Both the position numbers and the translations under genes were made by a program. Under the pieces are notes generated by a model that ran no database searches, was not told where the DNA came from, and saw nothing but the letters and a program-made list of their open reading frames with translations. Positions 9,760 to 17,758 of a stretch of 64,000 nt of DNA are shown here, in pieces. This DNA is from Alphaproteobacteria bacterium. Its GTDB lineage: Bacteria > Pseudomonadota > Alphaproteobacteria > Rhizobiales > Rhizobiaceae. How positions within the stretch are numbered: the stretch's first letter is position 1; each line of letters opens with the position of its first letter. The stretch lies in NCBI GenBank assembly GCA_018823835.1, contig JAHJHT010000002.1, positions 558,001 to 622,000 on the forward strand, read 5' to 3'.

Positions 9760-11067
9760 CTAGATGTCGAGCGTGTGATCGCGTTCCCACTGCGTAAGGT
9801 GCGAAGCATAGGAATTCCATTCGCCATGCTTGAGCTTTAGGTATGCCGACGAGAATTCCTCTCCCAGCGCCGCCTTGAGCGATTTGTCCTTGTCGAACTC
9901 GCGCAGCGCGTCGAGCAGGTTGAGCGGCAGCTTGGGCGCGCCCTTCACCGTATGGCCGTGCTGGTACATGTCGATGTCGTAGCGCTTGCCCGGGTCGGCC
10001 TGGGTGCGCACGCCGTCGAGGCCGGCGGCGATGATGACGGCCTGCAGCAGATAGGGGTTGGCGGCGCCGTCGGGCAGGCGCAGCTCGAAACGGCCTGGGC
10101 CCGGCACGCGCACCATGTGGGTGCGGTTGTTGCCGGTCCAGGTCACCGAGTTCGGCGCCCAGGTGGCGCCCGAAATGGTGCGCGGCGCGTTGATGCGCTT
10201 GTAGGAATTGACCGTCGGATTGGTGATGGCGGCCAGCGCGGAGGCATGCTTCATGATGCCGCCGAGGAAGGTGCGGCCCTTGGCCGAGAGGCCGAGCTCC
10301 ATGTTCTTGTCGGCGAAGACGTTGGTCTTGCCGGACTTGTCCCAGACCGAGATGTGGGCGTGGCAGCCATTGCCGGTCAGGCCCATAAAGGGCTTTGGCA
10401 TGAAGGTGGCGCGCAGGCCGTGCTTCTCGGCGACAGAGCGAACCATGAACTTGAAGAAGGAGTGCTTGTCGGCGGTGGCGAGCGCATCGTCAAAAGCCCA
10501 GTTCATCTCGAACTGGCCGTTCGCGTCCTCGTGGTCGTTCTGGTAGGGCTCCCAGCCGAGCGCCAGCATGTGATCGCAGATCTCGGCGATCACGTCGTAG
10601 CGGCGCATCACCGCCTGCTGGTCGTAGCAGGGTTTCGAGGCGGTATCGTATTCGTCAGAAATCTGCTTGCCGTCCGGCGAGATCAGGAAGAACTCGGCCT
10701 CGACGCCGGTCTTGACGTGCATGCCCTCGCCGGCCGCCTCGTCGATCAGCCGCTTCAGCGTGTTGCGCGGCGCCTGGGCGACAGACTTGTCTTCCATGAT
10801 GCAGTCGGCAGCGACCCAGGCGACATCCGGCTTCCACGGCAGCTGGATGACGCTGTCGGCATCCGGCACGGCCAGCATGTCGGGATGCGCCGGCGTCAGG
10901 TCGAGCCAGGTGGCGAAGCCGGCGAAACCGGCGCCTTCCTTCTGCATGTCACCGATCGCCTGCGACGGCACCAGCTTGGCGCGCTGGCCACCGAACAGGT
11001 CGGTGTAGGAGATCATGAAATACTTTACGCCGTTCTTCTTGGCGAATTGCGCGAGATCAGTAGCCAA
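9760..11067 (-). CDS. gmaS: Gamma-glutamylmethylamide synthetase (glutamine synthetase family, GlnT-like)
   Basis: A 435-residue glutamine-synthetase-fold enzyme with the ATP/metal segments VEAEFFLIS, GQFEMNWAF, NGCHAHISV and PGPGRFELRLPDGAANPYL. In this family GmaS ligates methylamine to glutamate with ATP to give gamma-glutamylmethylamide, the first step of the N-methylglutamate pathway; homologues are often labelled type III glutamine synthetase or GlnT. The start is a TTG at 11065-11067 with GGGGAA 5 nt upstream. It lies between mgsC and mgdA in the canonical operon order, which is the main reason to prefer GmaS over a general glutamine synthetase. Confidence 0.92.
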   Translation of the reverse strand: MATDLAQFAKKNGVKYFMISYTDLFGGQRAKLVPSQAIGDMQKEGAGFAGFATWLDLTPAHPDMLAVPDADSVIQLPWKPDVAWVAADCIMEDKSVAQAPRNTLKRLIDEAAGEGMHVKTGVEAEFFLISPDGKQISDEYDTASKPCYDQQAVMRRYDVIAEICDHMLALGWEPYQNDHEDANGQFEMNWAFDDALATADKHSFFKFMVRSVAEKHGLRATFMPKPFMGLTGNGCHAHISVWDKSGKTNVFADKNMELGLSAKGRTFLGGIMKHASALAAITNPTVNSYKRINAPRTISGATWAPNSVTWTGNNRTHMVRVPGPGRFELRLPDGAANPYLLQAVIIAAGLDGVRTQADPGKRYDIDMYQHGHTVKGAPKLPLNLLDALREFDKDKSLKAALGEEFSSAYLKLKHGEWNSYASHLTQWERDHTLDI

Positions 11068-11135
11068 TAGAGTTCCCCATCATTTTTGCCGAATGCCGTT
11101 CCGGTGGCTTGTCCTTCGTTCCCGGGTATGGCCGT

Positions 11136-12464
11136 TCAGAGACCGTTCTTGCCGGGTATCCAGCTGGTGCCGGCCAGCGGCACGCCAGCCATGGCGGCAG
11201 CCTCGAGCGTCAGCGCGCAAAGATCCTCCGGCTCGAGGTTGTGCACGTGGTTCTTGCCGCAGGCGCGCGCGATGGTCTGCGTCTCCAGCGTCATCACCTT
11301 GAGATAGTTTGCCAGGCGGCGTCCAGCGGCAATCGGATCGACGCGCTTCATCAGCTCGGGGTCCTGCGTGGTGATGCCGGCCGGATCCTTGCCCTCGTGC
11401 CAGTCGTCATAAGCGCCGGCCGTGGTGCCGAGCTTATTGTACTCTTCTTCCCAATGCGGATCGTTGTCGCCGAGCGCCACCAGGGCGGCGGTGCCGATGG
11501 AGACCGCGTCGGCGCCGAGCGCCAGCGCCTTGGCAACGTCGGCGCCATTGCGGATGCCGCCCGAGACGATCAGCTGAACCTTGCGGTGCATGCCGAGATC
11601 CTGCAGCGCCTGGACCGCCGGGCGGATGCAGGCGAGCGTCGGCTGGCCGACATGCTCGATGAAGACTTCCTGGGTCGCCGCGGTGCCGCCCTGCATGCCG
11701 TCGAGCACGACCACGTCGGCGCCGGCCTTAACGGCGAGCGCGGTGTCGTAGTAGGGGCGGGCGCCGCCGATCTTGATGTAGATCGGCTTTTCCCAGTCGG
11801 TGATCTCGCGCAGTTCGAGGATCTTGATTTCCAGATCGTCCGGGCCGGTCCAGTCGGGATGGCGGCAGGCCGAGCGCTGGTCGATGCCCTTGGGCAGGGT
11901 GCGCATCTCGGCGACGCGGTCGGAAATCTTCTGGCCGAGCAGCATGCCGCCGCCGCCGGGCTTGGCGCCCTGCCCGACGACGATCTCGATGGCGTCGGCG
12001 CGGCGCAGGTCGCGCGGGTTCATGCCGTAGCGCGACGGCAGGTACTGGTAGACCAGCGTCTGGCTGTGGCCGCGCTCTTCCTCGGTCATGCCGCCGTCGC
12101 CGGTGGTGGTCGAGGTGCCGGCGAGCGTGGCGCCGCGGCCGAGTGCTTCCTTGGCCGGGCCGGAGAGCGAGCCGAAGCTCATGCCGGCGATGGTGATCGG
12201 GATCTTCAGCTCGATCGGCTTCTTGGCATGGCGCGCGCCCAGCACAACGCTGGTGTCGCAGCGCTCGCGGTAGCCTTCGAGCGGGTAGCGCGAGATCGAG
12301 GCGCCGAGGAACAGCAAGTCGTCGAAATGCGGGACCTTGCGCTTGGCGCCGCCGCCGCGGATGTCGTAGATGCCGGTCGCCGCGGCGCGGCGGATTTCCG
12401 ACATCGTGTAGTCGTCGAAGGTCGCGGACTTGCGCGGGGTGGTGGGCGGGTTCTTGTATGTCAT
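11136..12464 (-). CDS. mgsC: N-methylglutamate synthase subunit C (FMN-binding glutamate synthase-like)
   Basis: A 442-residue protein equal to the FMN/2-oxoglutarate (alpha/beta barrel) domain of glutamate synthase large subunit, encoded alone. Visible barrel motifs are ITIAGMSFGSLSGPAKEALG, GQGAKPGGGGMLLGQKI, IKIGGARPYYDTALAVKAGA, LDGMQGGTAAT and SGGIRNGADVAKALALGADA. With MgsA and MgsB it would transfer the methylamino group of gamma-glutamylmethylamide to make N-methylglutamate. It is 10 nt after mgsB. Sinorhizobium homologues are called GlxD; no separate small subunit with NAD(P)H-binding domain is seen nearby. Confidence 0.9.
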   Translation of the reverse strand: MTYKNPPTTPRKSATFDDYTMSEIRRAAATGIYDIRGGGAKRKVPHFDDLLFLGASISRYPLEGYRERCDTSVVLGARHAKKPIELKIPITIAGMSFGSLSGPAKEALGRGATLAGTSTTTGDGGMTEEERGHSQTLVYQYLPSRYGMNPRDLRRADAIEIVVGQGAKPGGGGMLLGQKISDRVAEMRTLPKGIDQRSACRHPDWTGPDDLEIKILELREITDWEKPIYIKIGGARPYYDTALAVKAGADVVVLDGMQGGTAATQEVFIEHVGQPTLACIRPAVQALQDLGMHRKVQLIVSGGIRNGADVAKALALGADAVSIGTAALVALGDNDPHWEEEYNKLGTTAGAYDDWHEGKDPAGITTQDPELMKRVDPIAAGRRLANYLKVMTLETQTIARACGKNHVHNLEPEDLCALTLEAAAMAGVPLAGTSWIPGKNGL

Positions 12465-12474
12465 GCTGTCCGCC

Positions 12475-13161
12475 TCAATACGCGTCGGCGTTGTCGATGT
12501 TGAAATTGTAGAGCGTGCGGGCCGAACCGTAACGCGTGAATTCTTCCGGCTTGACGCCGGTCACCCCGGCCTTTTCGAGCAGGCCGGCGAGCAGCTCGAT
12601 ATGCTCGGGCCGCATCTCCTTCTCGATGCAGTCGGCGCCGAGGCTCTTGACCTTGCCGCGCACGAAAAGCCGCGCCTCGTAGATGGAATCGCCCAGCGCA
12701 TCGCCCGCGTCGCCGAGCACCACGAGGTTGCCCGACTGCGCCATGAAGGCCGACATGTGGCCGATATTGCCATGCACCACGATGTTGATGCCCTTCATCG
12801 AGATGCCGCAGCGCGACGAGGCGTTGCCCTCGATGACCAGCAGGCCGCCGCGGCCGGTGGCGCCGGCATACTGGCTGGCGTCGCCCTTCACGAAGATGGC
12901 GCCCGACATCATGTTCTCGCCGACGCCGGGACCGACCGAGCCATGCACGGTGATGGTCGCCTCCGAGTTCATGCCGCCGCAGTAGTAGCCGACGGAACCG
13001 TGGACATCGACCTTGACCGGCGCATCGACGCCGACCGCCACCGAATGGCTGCCCTTGGGGTTTACGACTTCCCAGGCCGTCTCGTTGGAGCCGTCCTTGA
13101 TGTTATGCAGAGCATGATTGAGCTCCCGCAGGGTGGATTTGGCCAGATCGACTGTCGGCAT
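12475..13161 (-). CDS. mgsB: N-methylglutamate synthase subunit B (GXGXG / GltB C-terminal domain-like)
   Basis: A 228-residue protein equal to the right-handed beta-helix GXGXG domain of glutamate synthase. The repeated Gly-rich turns VDVHGSVGYYCG, ITVHGSVGPGVGENM, GATGRGGLLVIEG and NIVVHGNIGHMSAF are plain. The domain is structural and holds the ammonia-tunnel and barrel domains together. The start is the ATG at 13159-13161 (MPTVDLAK), 5 nt after mgsA; the longer in-frame reading is Arg-rich shadow within mgsA. GlxC in Sinorhizobium nomenclature. Confidence 0.9.
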   Translation of the reverse strand: MPTVDLAKSTLRELNHALHNIKDGSNETAWEVVNPKGSHSVAVGVDAPVKVDVHGSVGYYCGGMNSEATITVHGSVGPGVGENMMSGAIFVKGDASQYAGATGRGGLLVIEGNASSRCGISMKGINIVVHGNIGHMSAFMAQSGNLVVLGDAGDALGDSIYEARLFVRGKVKSLGADCIEKEMRPEHIELLAGLLEKAGVTGVKPEEFTRYGSARTLYNFNIDNADAY

Positions 13162-13166
13162 GATGC

Positions 13167-14063
13167 TCAATGTTCCCAGAAGTAAACTTTGGAGGGCTCC
13201 GGCTCCCAGATCTTGGCGTCCTCGATACCGGGCAGATTGGCAAGCGCGCGATATTCCGAACCGAAGGCAACGTAGCGGTCCGTCTCCGCCAGCACCGCCG
13301 GCTTGCAGGCGATCGGGTCGCGCACGACGCCGAAACCGTCCTTGGTGCCGACGACGAAGGTGAAGAAGCCGTCGAGGTCGGAGAGGCCGGCCTCGAGCGC
13401 CTGGCCGAGATTCATGCCGTGCGCCATCTTGTTGGAAAGATAGGCGGCGGCGACCTCGGTGTCGTTCTCGGTCTCGAACTTCATGCCGTCGCGCTTCAGC
13501 TCGCGGCGCAGATTGTTGTGGTTGGACAGCGAGCCGTTGTGCACGAGGCACTCGTCCGGGCCGGTCGAGAAGGGATGCGCGCCGAGCGTCGTGACCGCCG
13601 ATTCGGTGGCCATGCGCGTGTGGCCGATGCCGTGCGTGCCGGTCATCTTGGCCAGGGCGAAGCGCTCGACAACGTCGGCAGGCAGGCCGACTTCCTTGTA
13701 GATCTCGATGACGTCGCCGGAGCCCATGATGCGGACGTCCGGGCGCAGCTCGGCAAGCGCCTCGCGGGCGGCGTCGAGCTTTGCCGTGGGCACCTCGATG
13801 ACCGCATGGGTCGACTTGGCGACCAGCGACACGTCGGCGCCGAGCTTGGCGCCGAGATCCTTGTCGAGGCCGGCGAAATCGCGCTCGGGCGAGGCCGACT
13901 GGATGGTGATCTTGCTGTGCTTGCCGTCGCCGGCACCGTAGATGGCGATGCCGGCGCTGTCGGGACCGCGATCGGTCATCGACACCAGCATCTCGGAAAG
14001 GAGCGCGCCAAGCTGCGGCTCCATCGACTTATCCTTCAGGAACAGACCCACAATGCCGCACAT
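13167..14063 (-). CDS. mgsA: N-methylglutamate synthase subunit A (class II glutamine amidotransferase)
   Basis: A 298-residue Ntn-hydrolase amidotransferase. The start is the ATG at 14061-14063, which places Cys at position 2 (MCGIVGLFL) as the N-terminal nucleophile after Met removal; GGAGA precedes it at the right distance, and the upstream in-frame Met would bury the nucleophile. Further motifs are DRGPDSAG, GIGHTRMATESAV, HNGSLSNHNNLRREL and ENDTEVAAAYL. It should release methylamine from gamma-glutamylmethylamide and channel it to MgsC. It is the first gene of the mgs-gmaS-mgd operon, after a 147-bp gap with several inverted repeats. GlxB in Sinorhizobium. Confidence 0.92.
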   Translation of the reverse strand: MCGIVGLFLKDKSMEPQLGALLSEMLVSMTDRGPDSAGIAIYGAGDGKHSKITIQSASPERDFAGLDKDLGAKLGADVSLVAKSTHAVIEVPTAKLDAAREALAELRPDVRIMGSGDVIEIYKEVGLPADVVERFALAKMTGTHGIGHTRMATESAVTTLGAHPFSTGPDECLVHNGSLSNHNNLRRELKRDGMKFETENDTEVAAAYLSNKMAHGMNLGQALEAGLSDLDGFFTFVVGTKDGFGVVRDPIACKPAVLAETDRYVAFGSEYRALANLPGIEDAKIWEPEPSKVYFWEH

Positions 14064-14124
14064 GGCGCGCGTCTCCAGCTTTTGACAGGATCCAGGTCCT
14101 ATCAGCTTCACAATCAGAGTTCAA

Positions 14125-14151
14125 CTCACATGAAACTTTTTTTCATGTGAG
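14125..14151. promoter_or_regulatory. Perfect 11-bp inverted repeat upstream of mgsA
   Basis: CTCACATGAAA (14125-14135) and its exact reverse complement TTTCATGTGAG (14141-14151) are separated by 5 nt. It lies 62 nt upstream of the mgsA start. The minus-strand spacer is A-rich and no U-tract follows, so a protein operator is more likely than a terminator. The regulator is unknown; no regulator gene lies in the methylamine block. Confidence 0.55.
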
Positions 14152-14161
14152 ACAAGTTGTC

Positions 14162-14173
14162 CCAACCGGTTGG
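14162..14173. promoter_or_regulatory. 12-bp perfect palindrome CCAACCGGTTGG
   Basis: A full dyad with no spacer, next to a short ACAAGTTGT dyad at 14152-14160, in the gap between the 72-codon gene and mgsA. Both are candidate operator half-sites for the mgs operon. Supported only by symmetry and position. Confidence 0.4.
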
Positions 14174-14202
14174 CGGGCCGCCGGAATTGCCGGCGTCCCG
14201 CC
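14172..14202 (-). terminator. Long GC-rich hairpin after the amtB operon
   Basis: GGCGGG plus CGCCGG (14172-14184) pair with CCGGCG plus CCCGCC (14190-14202): 12 pairs, one mismatch and a 5-nt loop. It begins 9 nt after the stop of the 72-codon gene, where a terminator for amtB would lie. There is no clear U-tract, so termination may be partial. Confidence 0.5.
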
Positions 14203-14210
14203 ATTCCAGT

Positions 14211-14429
14211 TCAGTATCGGTCTATGGCCTTGCGCTGCTCGTCGCCGCTCTTGTCGGCGGCCAGGTCATGCTCGAACTCGCGCGTTTCGGCGCGGGTCTG
14301 CAGCACGTGCCAGCCTATCCAGAAGACCAGCAGTATGATGACCAGCACGGTCTCGGTTCCCTGGAAGGGATAGATCGCGCCGACGTCCTTCAGGTCGACG
14401 GCCCAGCTTGTCAGTCCATTCGTTGACAT
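14211..14429 (-). CDS. Small single-pass membrane protein downstream of amtB
   Basis: A 72-residue protein starting at the ATG 14427-14429, with a strong AAGGAGAG Shine-Dalgarno ending 6 nt upstream. One clear transmembrane segment (about residues 25-43, TVLVIILLVFWIGWHVLQT) is followed by a charged tail (RAETREFEHDLAADKSGDEQRK). It lies 22 nt after amtB on the same strand and before a hairpin, so it is almost certainly cotranscribed with amtB. I recognise no family. A partner of the ammonium/methylammonium transporter is an inference from position. It does not resemble GlnK. Confidence 0.75.
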   Translation of the reverse strand: MSTNGLTSWAVDLKDVGAIYPFQGTETVLVIILLVFWIGWHVLQTRAETREFEHDLAADKSGDEQRKAIDRY

Positions 14430-14451
14430 GGATTCTCTCCTTTCCCGAGGT

Positions 14452-15846
14452 TCAGACCATTGCCTTTTCGGCTGCGATGACTTCGGCAACCGAGGCGTTG
14501 TAGGTTTCGTCGCCCTCGAAATCGAGGCCTTCGAGTTCGACCTTGCGGGGGATGCGCAGGATGCCGAATGCATTCAGGATCCTTGCGCAGATGTATCCCG
14601 GCAGGAAGCCGAGCAAGCCGAACATGATCACCGCACCGAGGAAATTGCCGAGCGGATTGATCGTGGCAAACCCTTCATAGGGCGATGACGGCTGGCCCCA
14701 CAGCATGAAGCCGGCGATGATGACGCCGAGGCTGCCGGCGTAGCCATGCACGGCAACCGCGCCGACCGCGTCGTCGATCTTGAAGCGGCGCTCGACCCAG
14801 TAGTGCAGCTTGTAGATCACAACCACGACGACCGCGGCGATGATCAGCGCCTGGATCGGGTGGTAGAGATCGTTGCCGGCCGAAGCAGAGATGATGCCGG
14901 CGAGGCCGCCCGAGTAGGTCCAGAAGGCATCGCCCTTGGAAACGACATAGGCCGCCATCATACCACCCGACAGCGACATGATGAAGTTGAAGGTGATCGC
15001 CGAGAGCGTCGTCGGGGCGAGGTAGATGTTGGTGGCCGTCCAGGTCTCGCCGGTGATCTGCCCGGCAATGCCTTCCGGCGAGATGATCGGGATGTTGCAG
15101 GCCGCGTAGAAGCCCCAGAAGCCGGTATAGATCAGGAACAGGCCGATCGTGACCAGCCAGCGGTTATGCGGCGGGATATCGCGCGGCGTACCGTCGGCGC
15201 GGAACTTGCCGAGGCGCGGTCCGAGCACGATGAGCACGCCGAGCGCGAAACCGCCGGCAATGCCGTGCACGACGCCCGAGGCGTAGGCGTCATGGTAGCC
15301 GAGCAGCTTGACCATCCAGCCCTGCGAGCTCCAGCCCCATGCCGCGTCGATGATCCAGGCGAAGGAGCCGATGACGACGGCCAGCATCCAGAACGCCCCG
15401 GAGCGGATACGCTCGATGACGGCGCCCGAGACAATCGATGCGGTGGTCCAGGAGAACAGCAGGAAGGCCGCCCAGAACACCCCGTTGAGGCGCGACCAGA
15501 GGGCCGCCTCGTCGCCGCTGACGCCGAGATCCGGCGACGGCCCGCTGAGATGCGTGGCCATCAGCGCGCTCCAGGGTTCGGCGAAGGGCGCGTCGCCAAT
15601 GCCGCCGGTGATGCCGGGGCCGCCCTGGAAGCCGAAATAGATCCACCAGCCGAAGAGATAGAAGGTGACGGTGACCAGCGGTATCACCATCGTGTTCTTC
15701 ATAAGCGTGTGCATGTGGTTGCGACGGCGGCTGACGCCGACCTCGTACATGCAGAATCCGACGTGAATCAGAAACATCACGACGACCGTGATCCAGTAGT
15801 AAAATTCGGTGAATACCACCGTTAACGCGTTGAGATTCCCTTCCAT
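14452..15846 (-). CDS. amtB: Ammonium/methylammonium transporter (Amt family)
   Basis: A 464-residue Amt/MEP/Rh channel with about 11 transmembrane helices. Conserved segments include the pore signature WMVKLLGYHDAYASGVVHG with the channel His, GTPRDIPPHNRWLVTIGLF, and AVGAVAVHGYAGSLGVII with the second pore His. The start is the ATG 15844-15846 (MEGNLNAL); GAGGGGA lies upstream. Amt channels conduct ammonium and also methylammonium, and its place between the dimethylamine and methylamine operons suggests uptake of methylammonium or recycling of released ammonium. A 9-bp inverted repeat lies in its leader. Confidence 0.92.
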   Translation of the reverse strand: MEGNLNALTVVFTEFYYWITVVVMFLIHVGFCMYEVGVSRRRNHMHTLMKNTMVIPLVTVTFYLFGWWIYFGFQGGPGITGGIGDAPFAEPWSALMATHLSGPSPDLGVSGDEAALWSRLNGVFWAAFLLFSWTTASIVSGAVIERIRSGAFWMLAVVIGSFAWIIDAAWGWSSQGWMVKLLGYHDAYASGVVHGIAGGFALGVLIVLGPRLGKFRADGTPRDIPPHNRWLVTIGLFLIYTGFWGFYAACNIPIISPEGIAGQITGETWTATNIYLAPTTLSAITFNFIMSLSGGMMAAYVVSKGDAFWTYSGGLAGIISASAGNDLYHPIQALIIAAVVVVVIYKLHYWVERRFKIDDAVGAVAVHGYAGSLGVIIAGFMLWGQPSSPYEGFATINPLGNFLGAVIMFGLLGFLPGYICARILNAFGILRIPRKVELEGLDFEGDETYNASVAEVIAAEKAMV

Positions 15847-15867
15847 TCGACGTCCCCTCCGTCTGGA

Positions 15868-15889
15868 GACAGGCAATTTTTTGCCTGTC
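15868..15889 (-). promoter_or_regulatory. 9-bp inverted repeat in the amtB leader
   Basis: GACAGGCAA (15868-15876) and TTGCCTGTC (15881-15889) form a perfect dyad with a 4-nt spacer, 22 nt upstream of the amtB start and downstream of a likely promoter. It could be an operator or an mRNA hairpin affecting initiation. Based on symmetry and position. Confidence 0.5.
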
Positions 15890-15909
15890 AGTAAAACTTT
15901 TTGCATCTT

Positions 15910-15940
15910 AGTATTGCGCGCTTTTGCGAATTTGAGTCAA
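15910..15940 (-). promoter_or_regulatory. Candidate sigma-70 promoter for amtB
   Basis: On the minus strand a TTGACT -35 box (15940-15935) and an AATACT -10 box (15915-15910) are 19 nt apart, about 65 nt before the amtB start. The spacing is long, so confidence is modest. The same 164-bp gap must also hold the divergent dmmD promoter. Confidence 0.35.
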
Positions 15941-16010
15941 TATCTGCGAGCCGACGACGTTCATTCGTCCCCCGGCTAATCAATTCGGGACACCAAGCGG
16001 AGAGCCACCG

Positions 16011-17144
16011 ATGACCAGATCCTGGAGATTTTCGACCCTTGCCGACCGCCACAGGGCGCTCGGCTCGAACCTCGAGGACTGGAGCGGCATGGGAACGGCC
16101 TGGAGCTACTCGGGCGATCCGGACGCCGAGTACACCGCCATCCGCACCAAGGCCGGCCTGATGGACGTGTCGGGACTGAAGAAGGTGCATGTCACCGGGC
16201 CGCACGCCTCGCACATGCTCGACCTCGCCACCACGCGCGACGTCGAGAAGATCTATCCCGGCAAGTCGGCCTATGCCTGCATGCTCAACGATGCCGGCAA
16301 GTTCACCGACGACTGCCTGCTTTACCGGACCGGGCCGAACAGCTGGATGGTGGTGCACGGCTCGGGCACCGGCCACGAGGAACTGACCAAGGCGGCGATG
16401 GGCCGCGACGTGTCGATCCGCTTCGACGACAATTTGCACGACCTGTCGCTGCAGGGACCGCTGGCCGTCGACTACCTCGCCAAGCACGTGCCGGGCATCC
16501 GCGACCTGCCCTATTTCCACCACATGCAGACGCAGCTTTTCGGCCTGCCGGTGATGATCTCGCGCACCGGCTATACCGGCGAGCGCGGCTACGAGATCTT
16601 CTGCCGCGGCCAGGACGCCGGCACGATCTGGGACCGCATCCTCGACGAGGGCAAGGAGATGGGCATCATTCCGTGCCGCTTCACCACGCTCGACATGCTG
16701 CGCGTCGAGAGCTACCTGCTGTTCTATCCCTACGACAATTCGCAGAAATACCCGTTCGAGAACGAGGGCCCCGGCGACACGCTGTGGGAACTTGGCCTCG
16801 ACTTCACCGTCAGCCCGGGCAAGACCGGCTTCCGCGGCGCGGAGGAACACTACCGGCTGAAGGGCAAGGAGCGCTTCAAGATCTTCGGCGTGCTGCTGGA
16901 AGGCTCCACGCCCGCCGACGAGGGCGCGCCGGTGCATGCCGGCGGCAAGCAGGTCGGCGTCGTGACCTGCGCCATGTATTCGCCGCTGGTCAAGAAATCG
17001 ATGGGCATCGCCCGGCTGTCGCCGGAAACGGCCATCGCCGGCACGCCGCTCGAGATCCACAATGCCGGCGGCGTCATCAAGGCAACGGCGCAGCCGCTGC
17101 CCTTCGACGACCCGAAGAAAACCAAGCGCACGGCCAAGGGCTGA
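16011..17144 (+). CDS. dmmD: GcvT-like aminomethyltransferase family protein of the dimethylamine monooxygenase operon
   Basis: A 377-residue protein of the GcvT/DmdA tetrahydrofolate-dependent fold: GLMDVSGLKKVHVTGPHA near residue 50, LSLQGPLAVDYL near 147, SRTGYTGERGYEIFC near 185, and a C-terminal barrel with VGVVTCAMYSPLVKKSMGIA. It has GGAGA 9 nt before the ATG. It heads the dmmDABC operon, where it is thought to handle the C1 unit released by N-demethylation, passing formaldehyde to tetrahydrofolate; that role is from context and fold. Annotation as a glycine cleavage T-protein would be misleading because no gcvH or gcvP is present. Confidence 0.82.
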   Translation: MTRSWRFSTLADRHRALGSNLEDWSGMGTAWSYSGDPDAEYTAIRTKAGLMDVSGLKKVHVTGPHASHMLDLATTRDVEKIYPGKSAYACMLNDAGKFTDDCLLYRTGPNSWMVVHGSGTGHEELTKAAMGRDVSIRFDDNLHDLSLQGPLAVDYLAKHVPGIRDLPYFHHMQTQLFGLPVMISRTGYTGERGYEIFCRGQDAGTIWDRILDEGKEMGIIPCRFTTLDMLRVESYLLFYPYDNSQKYPFENEGPGDTLWELGLDFTVSPGKTGFRGAEEHYRLKGKERFKIFGVLLEGSTPADEGAPVHAGGKQVGVVTCAMYSPLVKKSMGIARLSPETAIAGTPLEIHNAGGVIKATAQPLPFDDPKKTKRTAKG

Positions 17145-17158
17145 GGCATAATCCCGGC

Positions 17159-17758
17159 ATGGCAGTGAAAAGCATCATCAGCCGCCCGGTCTACGGCACG
17201 CTCTCGCCGCAGCCGGGCAGCGACCATCTCCTCATCGCCGACGCCGAGGGCGCGGCAGCCATACTGGACCTCGCGAAATCGGCGCCGGCGGATTTCTTCG
17301 CCGAAGCCGAGATCGTCTTCATCCCGCGCGACACCGGCGAGACATACATTGCCGCGCTGAAGGCGCTGAAGCCGGCGCGCTTCTACGAGGGACCGTCAAT
17401 CGCGGCGGCCCTGCCGCGGCTGAAGCAGCGGCTGTCCACCGCCCATATGGGGCTGCGCCTCTATCTCGCCGGCACCGAGGGGCTGATCGGCCAGGCCATG
17501 CAGGCAGCGCTCGAGGCCGGCATCGACCACAAGTCGATCCAGACCGAGCAGCGCGGCTCGCTGGCGCGGCGCGTGCAGTGCGTGCATTGCAAGGGCATCA
17601 CGGAGGATGTCACCACGCAGCCGGCGCGCTGCTCGCATTGCGGCCTCATGCTTCTGGTACGCGACCATTATTCGCGCCGCATCGCCGCCTTCCAGGGCGT
17701 GTGCATCAACGCCGAGGACCCGAGCGAAGTGCCTCCGATGGAGGAGATGTTCAAATGA
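17159..17758 (+). CDS. dmmA: Dimethylamine monooxygenase subunit DmmA-like, Cys4 zinc-site protein
   Basis: A 199-residue protein starting at the ATG 17159-17161, 14 nt after dmmD. The N-terminal part is an alpha/beta domain (EIVFIPRDTGETY). The C-terminal part has a four-Cys cluster, C141-x2-C144 and C158-x2-C161, followed by HYSRRIAAFQGVCINAEDP. This matches the DmmA family required for dimethylamine monooxygenase. Its stop overlaps the dmmB start (ATGA). The Cys4 cluster looks like a zinc ribbon rather than an Fe-S site. Biochemical role of the subunit is inferred from operon order. Confidence 0.85.
   Translation: MAVKSIISRPVYGTLSPQPGSDHLLIADAEGAAAILDLAKSAPADFFAEAEIVFIPRDTGETYIAALKALKPARFYEGPSIAAALPRLKQRLSTAHMGLRLYLAGTEGLIGQAMQAALEAGIDHKSIQTEQRGSLARRVQCVHCKGITEDVTTQPARCSHCGLMLLVRDHYSRRIAAFQGVCINAEDPSEVPPMEEMFK

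Noticed and set aside
16011-17144. Glycine cleavage system T-protein
   Set aside because: Fold matches, but no gcvH or gcvP is adjacent and the gene heads the dmm operon.
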